From Liquidambar formosana (Eukaryota > Streptophyta > Magnoliopsida > Saxifragales > Altingiaceae), in assembly GCA_039720395.1 (NCBI GenBank), contig CM077833.1, forward strand, positions 3,990,797 to 4,054,796: 64,000 nucleotides of DNA, written 5' to 3'. The translations under genes and the position numbers were made by a program. The notes below the pieces were generated by a model that saw nothing but the letters and a program-made list of their open reading frames with translations, was not told where the DNA came from and did no database searches. Shown one piece after another: positions 57,001 to 64,000 of this stretch (position 1 is the first letter of the stretch; each line of letters begins with the position of its first letter).

Positions 57001-60000
57001 AACAATAGCACAGACCAGCTTTGAACAATAGCACAAGCATGAAAAATTTACCACTCAATTTTTTATCCCCTCAACTGTTTTTTCCCCTAATTTTTTGCAT
57101 AATTTTTTCTCCCTGCCAAAGAAAAGAAAAAAAAAAAAGTTTGATTAGACTCACTCCAACAAACCATTCTAGCTAGAAAATGCTAACAAGTGAGAAAATG
57201 AGAGAGAAAGTGAGGGAAAATTAAAGGAACTTTGATTCTAGAGAGAGAGAGTTCTCAGCTCTTTAACAACTCGAACAATCTATAATATTCTTCAAAAACA
57301 AACCAAACTAACCCTTAACCAACTATTTATAACAGATTAAATGCTGAAATGACTGAAATACCCCTAGACAATTAGCTAACTAACTTGTAAACTAATACAA
57401 ACTAATACAAGCTATTACAACTAATACAAACTAATATATCTAGGCACATCAGGACTCCGCCTCTAAAAAAAAAAAACTTGTCCTCAAGTTTAAATAAGAA
57501 GTAGAAGCGGGTCATGAATTGAGCTTGTTAGCTTGTTAGCTTGTTGAAGTTCTCCTTTAGCACCACCTAACCAAGATCTCTTGCTTTGAAAAGAAGCTTC
57601 TTCCGTCGAACATCCGCATCAAACTTGTATTTGAGATCAAGTTTCATAGTTATGAGCCTCTTAGAAACATAAAGATCTTGCATAAAGCCATGCACATGTC
57701 TTCCCTAATAGTTCATCTTCTTTGGAAATAGAAAAGAAGTGTTATCTAAGCCACGAGGAAGCTTAGATGCCAAATCACCGCACACATATTCCAATTTCCA
57801 AAGAAAATCACCATTAGAAATCTCTTGATGCTGCCAACAAAAGTCAACCATCTTCAAAGGAGTAATTTGATAAGTAACTTTGGTAAGAGAAGCTCCCTTG
57901 GGTTCTTCATCAAAGATAGGTGGCATATCATGCATAAGAGACAATCCGGAAAGTAAACTACAAAGAAACTCATCAAAACATGGCGGCGGGAATTCAAAAT
58001 CAGCACTTGGAAGCCCAAAAATGGCCTCATTCCCAAGTGAAGATAAAGCACCAAGAGCAAAGAACTCTTCAGCAATGATTGGAGTTACCATCTCTTTGAA
58101 GAACAAGGCTTCTTGTTGCTTCATAACATAGCTGTCCCCATTGATTTCACTAGCTAGTTCCTCCATTTCTTCACTATTTTCCTTGTCAACTTCTAATGTT
58201 TTCCCTCAATCATCACAATCATCATCATATGCATAAAAAATTGGAGTTGTTTCAAAGTCATCCACTAAACTTTCAGTGGAAACTTTGTCTTTCTTGCCAA
58301 AAAAAACATCATCCTCATCAATAAAGGCCTCCTGATGATATTCATCAAACACAGGGGCTACATACTCTAGAACATGCACCAAATATTCACTAGGAAGACT
58401 TTCCTTCTTTGCCTCAATGTAATTATCAAAAGAAATTTGAATTTCGGGCACAAATTTCCTTTCAAGTTTTCTCTTCATCTTGTTCCATCTTTGAACCTTT
58501 CCTTGTCCATTCCATTGGCAAAACTTTTGCAAACGTTTCCACCAATTGGATGCACTACCTCTTAGGTAAGTCTTTGCTATCTTCACCGTTCGATATCCCG
58601 ATATGTCATGATAAGCAAATACCCTCAAGAGCATTTAACATACAAGAAAATCTTCTGGATCAAGGCTTACTTGAAAATCCGGGTTTTCAGTGTCATAAGA
58701 GGCATCAATTACCTCTTGAGGAGGTTGTAGTCGCTGGACTTTATCCGTCAAAGCCTCAATTTGTCTCCTCAACTCACCAATTTCTTCTCTTGGTTGCTAA
58801 TTTTGTTGGTTGGTATCATTCTTACCCATTTCAGGGTGATTTTCAGCCCCAGAGTCTATGTCCATGCATTTCCTCTACCCCTACCTCTTTACCTCTTCCT
58901 TTTTGAGCCATAGTGGCAATATGAACTCAAATAATGGTCTGAGTTTAAGAGAATGTGAAGCCAAACAGCAGCAACCCTCCAAAAGCCAACTAACTTGAAA
59001 GCTCTTGAAGAACTAAGTATGAATTTGCAGCAGGAAAGAACTGGAGTTCCAGCATGCTAGGCTTGAAAGAATCTGTCACAGCAAGTTGACATGGCTTGAA
59101 ATCTTCAATACAACAAGCACGCAAGCTCGAACCAGAAAAAAAAAAAAAAAAAAAATCAGGCCAGAGACACTATCGAGCAGATCAGGGGTCCTTTGAATTA
59201 ACTTCCATCGTCAAAGCAAGCTTCAATGCCTTCTGGTTGTGATTGCAAGGCAGTTTCCTCCTCAAGTCATAATCAATTTCACCCAAAGCAGAAGAAAAAT
59301 GGCTGTCGCACAAGAGAATTGACCTTCTACGGGCAGAATTCCTGCAAATCGAGTGGTAGGGAAGTTCTTGAATGGTTGCAATAACCCTGAATCAAAGTGG
59401 AATTGTACCAGGTTTGATTGTGAGAACCTATGACTCTGAACTTACTAAGCTGCTGCTGTCGAACTGCTAGAAGGAAAGAATCAAGCTCTAACGACGCTCA
59501 AACAAAGCTAACGGAAGCTGACGACTACGACAAAACCCTTAGAACTCATTCGTGAACCAGTTGGAAGCTTCGATCAAAATTCAAGAAGGGTCTAACCAGA
59601 AACAGATCTCGCATGAAGCTATGATGTACCGCGACCTCAAGAATTCCTCCAAACTTAGTGTCGAACCAAAGACTTCAAGCTGCAATAGAGAGAAAACCTC
59701 CAGATTTCTCTCTCGATCCAAACCAAAAGCTTCGAACTGATATTTGGCTGCAAAGTAGGTGAAACTTCAATGTTGTGGGTTGTGATCAAACCCTAGGTAA
59801 CCCTAGACTTGTTCGACCACTGACTGAAGCATCATACTTCATCTCGGAACTGGAAAAGAAGAAAAACAGGGGCTAAATTCATCTCCACAGAGCATTTTCT
59901 GGCTAGAAAATGCTAGAAAGTGAGAGAAAATGAGAGAGTGAGGGAAACTTAAAGAAACTTTGATTCTAGAGAGAGAAAGAGTTCTCCGCTCTTTAACAAC

Positions 60001-63000
60001 TCATACAATCTATAATATTCTTCAAAAACTAACCAAACTAACCCTTAACGAACTATTTATAGTAGATTACATGATGAAATGACTGAAATACCCCTAGACA
60101 ATTAGCTAACCAACCTTGTAAACTAATAGAAACTAATACAAGCTATTACAACTATGCAAACTAATATATCTAGGCACATCAATGCTATTTTTTTCTTCCC
60201 ACGATGGATGGACCTTTGGGTTATCATACTTTAAGTGGTAACTCATCACATTTTGTGATAACCCTGTTACACTAAATATGACCAGATTACAACAAAATGT
60301 GATCAGTTATCATTTGGGATATGGTATCTTAATTTTTAATTTTAGGAATACCATAAAAACAAAAAACAAATAGAACTATAATAGCATGGAAAAAATTCAT
60401 GCTTCTGTTAGATTTCCAATGAAGAGGTAAGAAAATAAAAGAAATTAATGTTCTAATTCCTTTCTCCTTTGTCCTTTTTTGCCCCCTTTACAAAACCTAT
60501 AAAAAAATATGATTCAATATTCTCTTGTTCTTCATCATTTTTCCCAGTAACCGAACAGATAAAGAGGAATAAATCCCCCCACTCCCGAGATACATATATA
60601 CAAATCCCAACAACTAAAACCTTGCATTAAATCCAAGACAGCAGGTGAACGATGCAAAGCTAAATACCAAATAGCAGTAGCATCTGTTGATTTATCATTC
60701 CGTTTGCCCCTAGATTTGTCTTGACCAAATCAGCAATTTCCATCGCCCCAACAAAGGATGCCTAAAACAAGAAGTAGATAAAATTTTAAAAATAAAAATA
60801 AAGAGTGAAGGAGGAGGAGAAGAAAGAACCTACCTGATGAGAGGAGAGGGCTGGGAGATGAAGCCATGTTTGGAGTTCGTCGGCGATATCGGTGGAGTTC
60901 ACGTTTGGAAAATTAAATTCGCACATGGAGAGAGAAAAAGAGAAGATGGACAATGGCGAATGGCGGAGATCGCCGGCGAGTCGGCGACTGACAGAGGTTT
61001 TGGTATGATGATTCAAGGGAGAGAAGAGTCTCCGCCTGAATGGTTTTACTGGGTTGGTATGGGTTTTCTGAAGGCACAGTGAGCCACCCACGTGGGCAGT
61101 CACAGTCCACGTAAGCGAAACATGCAAGGCAGGCAGGCAGCTGTTGAGAACCCGAATACGTTTGTCCTTTTGCGGTTGAATGAACCAAGCTACAGTAAAC
61201 CAGACCTTCTCTTTTATTATAGTTAGTAGAAGTGAACTCAACTCACTAAAGCCTAAAGGGCAATGATGCCTGAAACTTATGAAGTTGTTTGGTTTGCATT
61301 GATGGTGATGAATGAGACTTCCAAAAGGTAAAATTTGGCCATCAATAGTGATATTCTTGGTTTTTATTTTCTGTTCAAGGAGAGCGAAACCCCACTAAAA
61401 GTGATATGTCAAAATTTCTTGCTGGTTTTGGAAAATACGTTTCTGAGAGCTATTTTTTAAAAACATGGCCAAAAAGGTCCATAGACTCTTGAAGTTGGAT
61501 ATACTCGGATTTTGAAAGTAATTAAGTGAATTCACTCACCAAAGCTTAAAGGGCAATGATGATTGAAACTTATGTAGTTATCTGGTTTGTGTTGATGGTG
61601 TGATGATTGAGACTTCCAAAAGGAAAAAAATTGGCCATAGAGATGTTTTGGGCCAAATTTTCACTTCAAGTTTTATATTGTCCATTTCCATTTTATATGA
61701 ACCAAATCCTCGTTTCGGTTGAATTGCCAACTGGTATGTAAATTGGTATATACTCGACTCTGAACTGGCCGATCTAATAAATGAAACCTATATAATCAAA
61801 ATAATCTCATATTTGATCATTCCACCCCGTTCAAACTTAAAACTCAGGTTTTGACCATAAGGCATGATTTTACAAAAATGGTCAATCCGCTGAACGATGA
61901 TTGAATTCTCTTTTGGTGAAAAATAATTTCATCTGTCAAAAATTTTCCCTAGTATTGTTTTCATTTCAAACCAATGGAACCTATAAATTGTCTATTCATG
62001 TGAAGTTGAGAGAGGCAAATTGACAATTCTGATTCAGCATGGTGGGAGTTACAAATCATTGACACAATCTAATGGGTGTTGTTTCATGGCTTGAAGTATG
62101 TCTGGCATGGATACATTTAGGTGCGTTTGACACATGAGGATTTTAGGACATATGTGTACTTGTTTTGAAGTGTTAAACACTTAAACTAATGCTTCTTTCA
62201 TGAGATAATGTGCTGTTAATTTCCTTTTTGCTCACCTTGTTTCCCTAAAAAAAATTCTGATTTACATTTTGTCTGCCCTTGTTGTTCTCTTCAATTGTTG
62301 CATGTAATAATTGTTATTTTTTTGTTGCAACAGTGCAGTCGTTTTATTTCTGTAGGGATATGGGTCAGTTATTGCACTATTAGTGATATTGTAGCTGGAT
62401 GGCCAGATTGGACTTTTGTTATAAGCGGAAGATCCTGTCAAGAATTTCGCCTTTTGAAATATGCTTGGGGAATTTTGAAAGAGGGAAGAGAAGAATTTTA
62501 ATTATGAGGAAGATTAGTTCAAAGATCATGTGGAAATAGGTGCAATCCTACTTGCTTGGCTGATCAACCTTCTAGACTGACATGGGTGATGAGAATGAAT
62601 ATGTTGATGGATGGGGCTTGGGATAATGCTGTTACACTGCATATCATCATTGCATAAATTTATAGTTATGTAATTAATTTATGTATAGCAGACCATTTCT
62701 CATCCCTATATCTTTTTTGTAAATGCAAATTTGTCATTTATTTAGAAAAAAATTTCTGAAACTTATAACAAAATTTTGTGGCGTTAGATGACATAGGTTG
62801 GGGTATTGGAAGCATTTGTCCTAATTATTTTTTAGTTTCATTTTTTCATATGGGCTTCAGTTAAAACTTATGCATTATCCTTGAGAATATTTGAAAGATT
62901 AATTCTCTGTTTCGGACTATCCTGACTTGATTTTGTGACTTGCTCTCTCCCCTTCCAATTGTAGCAATATCGATGGTATTACCGGATTTAGTGAAGAGGA

Positions 63001-63064
63001 CTCGCAATCAGTTTCCACCTTTATGAAATTTGCTGTTGAGTTGGCAAAATCTGGTGATGGCCGG
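51089..63064 (+). CDS. TAD3: TAD3 homologue, tRNA-specific adenosine deaminase subunit (first six exons; 3' end outside window)
   Basis: Exons 51089-51215, 51363-51414, 51581-51654, 52185-52306, 52977-53059 and 62965-63064 join in phase, all with GT-AG introns, to give 186 codons. Key stretches match plant TAD3 (ADAT3): WEIVHIPEKQPLPP, NVFASLIEPKLANTLI, APLENLRHVKRVRK, QLSVILCLAC, EEWEEQCKLWPTSFHPPT, GITGFSEEDSQSV, FMKFAVELAKSGDG. TAD3 is the non-catalytic partner of TAD2; the pair deaminates adenosine 34 to inosine in tRNA anticodons. The zinc-binding deaminase part is C-terminal and lies beyond 64000. Two starts are possible: 51089, or Met at 51143 (MKKDVWEIVHIPEK), which gives an N-terminus closer to what I recall for the family. 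No damage is seen, so the gene looks functional. Intron 5 is 9905 bp and full of mobile elements. Confidence 0.92.
53317..53586. mobile_element. Stowaway-type MITE
   Basis: 270 bp between TA duplications (53315-53316, 53587-53588). Terminal inverted repeats CTCCCTCCGTCCCACAAAG and, read inverted from the right end, CTCCCTCTATCCCACAAAG, continuing into AGGCCAT. The CTCCCTCCGT start is the mark of plant Tc1/mariner Stowaway elements. Confidence 0.95.
53795..55212 (-). mobile_element. 5'-truncated L1-type LINE (pseudogene)
   Basis: Minus strand. RT C-terminal part about 55200-54881 (VKVWDPVLEKIENRLSGW, LSKGGKFTLICSSLASIPIY, FLWINGEFKFHLVNW). The zf-RVT domain is about 54448-54242 (IWIPSVPSKVAFFSWLVAHN, LTINNLARM) and the LINE C-terminus about 54027-53839 (LLFWCIWKERNSRTF). 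Its 3' end is a poly-A tail (T-run at 53795-53804). Stops and frameshifts separate the pieces. The endonuclease and most of RT are missing. No clear target duplication found. Confidence 0.88.
55552..55823. mobile_element. MITE-like element with TTTGGCCATGTT ends
   Basis: About 272 bp with inverted ends TTTGGCCATGTTCTTAAAAA and, inverted, TTTGGCCATGTTTTTAGAAA. The right half recurs at about 61341-61475. Superfamily not assigned. Confidence 0.65.
55691..55876 (+). repeat. Direct repeat, copy 1 (with 61341-61524)
   Basis: Includes the right half of the MITE plus about 50 bp beyond it (ACTCCTGAAGTTGGATATAC). The match continues past the MITE end, so this is a duplication of local sequence and not a second MITE insertion. 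Confidence 0.85.
56226..56546. mobile_element. Foldback MITE-like element
   Basis: Ends GGCTATGTTTG and, inverted, GGCTACATTTG. The inner parts are rich in GGAATGG / CCATTCC inverted words over about 320 bp. A 3-bp repeat CCA flanks both ends. Superfamily uncertain. Confidence 0.6.
57705..58911 (-). pseudogene. Gag pseudogene of the TR-GAG-like element
   Basis: Starts MAQKGRGKEV at 58911. A coiled-coil-like REEIGELRRQIEALTDKVQ is followed by DASYDTENPDFQVSLDPEDF and the Gag core (VKIAKTYLRGSASNWWKRLQ, KMKRKLERKFVPE). It is broken by stops in the N-terminal part, a frameshift and stop near 58630-58640, and an in-frame TGA at about 58203-58205. The C-terminal 153 codons are open and acidic, without zinc knuckles that I can see. 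Confidence 0.75.
58912..59900 (-). other. 5' interior of the TR-GAG-like element; no gene seen
   Basis: Leader-like sequence between the 5' repeat and gag, with a poly-A run at 59137-59156. Small ORFs only. Confidence 0.5.
60660..60926 (-). pseudogene. Short spliced ORF with a chaperonin CCT-beta-like segment
   Basis: Minus strand: ATG at 60926, exon to 60834 ending CATCAG before GTAGGT, a 72-bp intron (60833-60762) ending TTGTTTTAG, then an exon from 60761 to a TAG at 60660, in phase; 65 codons in all. The second exon begins ASFVGAMEIADLVKTNLG, nearly the conserved start of CCT subunit beta (CCT2), but diverges after about 22 residues. The first exon (MCEFNFPNVNSTDIADELQ) is not CCT-like. 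The region is more GC-rich than its surroundings. It may be a captured gene fragment. Resemblance judged by eye. Confidence 0.4.
61231..61640 (+). repeat. Local duplication: flanking 110-bp copies around direct repeat copy 2
   Basis: AGTGAACTCAACTCACTAAA...GGGCAATGATG...ACTTCCAAAAGG at 61231-61340 recurs at 61525-61640. Between them (61341-61524) lies the second copy of the 55691-55876 sequence. Confidence 0.85.
61650..62964. other. Intronic sequence without recognised features
   Basis: AT-rich; the single small + ORF (62295-62501) has no recognisable content. The end is the acceptor of TAD3 exon 6. Confidence 0.6.
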
Positions 63065-63550
63065 GTAAGTGTTTTAGTGGTTTTTATCAATGATTAGATT
63101 ATATATCCATGTAGGGATGCACCTATGGTAAATTGGGCTTTGGTCAACCCATCCAAACCCAAATAGCATAACGGTTGAGTTGAATTAGGCTTCTTGAGAT
63201 CTCAGTCTAGCTCAACCACAACCGATGGTGTCTTAAGATTGTTTGAATTAAACTAATCTATAAAAAAACAGAAAATAAAAAGTAAACAAAATTCTTTGAA
63301 CTGACCTAATACTGGAGTTTGGAATGCCAATCTGCCTCTAGAATGGTCAGATTCGGCCCAAAGGTTTTTCAAGTCAAGCCTGTGGAAGTTTTCAGTCATA
63401 TATTTATTGTACTATGCCTCCACCATTATCATTTCTCTTTCTGCATTATTTTTTGTATGAATACTATTTAATGACTCTTTGAGCTCATCTACCTTGTGAT
63501 AAACTTTCCTGCTTGATTCTGAAAGAGGAATAGCATGCAATTGATCAAAT
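63065..63550 (+). other. Start of TAD3 intron 6; nothing recognised
   Basis: Follows donor CGG|GTAAGT. No exon-like continuation of TAD3 was found up to 64000. Confidence 0.6.
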
Positions 63551-63851
63551 TACTAGAACACCAATTAACCCCAAAAGCTTAAACTGTTAGGGAATGGGCC
63601 AACAATGTATATCAAGCTAACACACCCCCTCACGTGCGGCCCCATCCTACATTTGAGAGATAGACCTCATAGACAAATACACGACCAAATAAAAAACAAA
63701 CAGACCAATGGGAAAATAAACAAATGGAGGTAGTAAGGCTCGAACCCAAGACCTCTTGTGAACCAGAGATCTGATACCATATTAGAACACTAGTTGACCC
63801 CAAAAGCTTAAGTTGTTAGGGAATGTGCCAACAATGTATATCAAGCTAACA
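63551..63851 (-). mobile_element. TRIM (terminal-repeat retrotransposon in miniature)
   Basis: 301 bp with 72-bp terminal direct repeats (63780-63851 and 63551-63622; minus strand TGTTAGCTTGATATACATTG...TTCTARTA). A perfect 5-bp duplication CAAAT flanks it (63546-63550, 63852-63856). On the minus strand TGGTATCAGA follows the 5' repeat (primer site, 63770-63779), and GTGAGGGGGTG precedes the 3' repeat (polypurine tract). No coding capacity. Confidence 0.93.
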
Positions 63852-64000
63852 CAAATCTCATAATTTAACCATTTGCATAAGCAATGAAGTTCAAGTTTAT
63901 CAATATTTCATATTTTTTTATCATTATATCAGTAAAACACATGGAACTTGTTTTGGTAAGATTTCTCTTCTCAAAATTTTGATTGGACGATCCATTTGGT
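63852..64000 (+). other. TAD3 intron 6 sequence to the window end
   Basis: AT-rich, no feature seen apart from the CAAAT duplication at its start. Confidence 0.5.

Larger units (their letters stand above)
57171..60181 (-). mobile_element. Non-autonomous gag-only LTR element (TR-GAG-like)
   Basis: Two 281-bp direct repeats (57171-57451 and 59901-60181), beginning TGATGTGCCTAG on the minus strand, flank an interior with a gag pseudogene and no pol. A purine stretch (AGAGGCGGAG) precedes the left repeat. Flanks ATTCT (57166-57170) and ATGCT (60182-60186) could be an old duplication with one change. The repeats have clearly diverged. No standard primer site was recognised. Confidence 0.75.
53060..62964 (+). 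other. TAD3 intron 5 (9.9 kb)
   Basis: Donor GTAAGC after CCACCAACTTA and acceptor TTGTAG before CAATATCGATGG; the codon split TA|C gives Tyr. It contains a Stowaway MITE, a LINE fragment, two other MITE-like elements, a gag-only LTR element, an antisense spliced ORF and local duplications. From 61650 to 62964 nothing further is recognised. Confidence 0.88.

Noticed and set aside
60786..61241. 151-codon minus ORF as a full protein
   Set aside because: The 3' part runs into an intron with good GT-AG borders, and the 5' part lacks any recognisable domain.
62295..62501. 68-codon + ORF as a missed TAD3 exon
   Set aside because: It does not match TAD3, and exon 5 joins exon 6 in phase without it.

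Overview
The window is nuclear DNA of a flowering plant, probably a eudicot with a repeat-rich genome. It is AT-rich, genes have GT-AG introns, and most of it is nested Ty3/gypsy retrotransposon sequence of the Tat/Ogre type (PBS matching tRNA-Arg, dual RNase H, antisense extra ORFs, satellite-bearing 3' regions). The species cannot be named from the sequence. The only clear host gene is the 5' half of a TAD3 (tRNA adenosine deaminase subunit) homologue, on the + strand from 51089 and running off the right edge.

Layout, left to right. 1-1005 is the end of a + strand Tat-type LTR that cuts into the gag-pro gene of a minus-strand element (element 1: gag-pro 1006-3816, leader, PBS, 5' LTR A). 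LTR A is split by a complete but coding-dead Ty1/copia element (6845-16527, 5-bp target duplication TGTAT, 1658-bp LTRs with only two differences seen). Element 1 itself sits in the gag of element 2 (gag pseudogene 17156-19328, 5' LTR B to 22924). Element 2 sits in an antisense plant-mobile-domain (PMD) gene fragment of a further + strand element, and that same exon also carries a solo LTR (22975-26147, duplication GTAGC). The fragment continues to 27229, followed by a 50-bp satellite (27540-28530), degenerate repeats and a + LTR start (about 31495-32775).

32776-38525 is the 3' end of element 4 (minus): truncated LTR, polypurine tract, two hairpin-rich tandem arrays, and an antisense multi-exon PMD gene. 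Element 3 (minus) inserted in the last visible exon of that gene: 3' LTR C 38526-41315, polypurine tract, a hairpin-forming satellite (41455-43420), an intact antisense DUF7745-like ORF (43890-45191) and a pol ORF (45528-47957) ending inside reverse transcriptase. At about 47958 it is joined head-to-head to a broken endogenous pararetrovirus (47958 to about 50900), whose intergenic region lies just upstream of TAD3.

TAD3 has six visible exons encoding 186 codons. Its fifth intron is 9.9 kb and holds a Stowaway MITE, a 5'-truncated LINE, two other MITE-like elements, a gag-only LTR element (57171-60181), and a short antisense spliced ORF with a CCT-beta-like segment. The following intron holds a 301-bp TRIM element.

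Most noteworthy: three separate Tat elements share the order antisense ORF, satellite, 3' LTR, and the satellites, although unrelated in sequence, consist of units that fold into hairpins. In element 3 the two arms of the hairpin change together from unit to unit while the loop stays constant.
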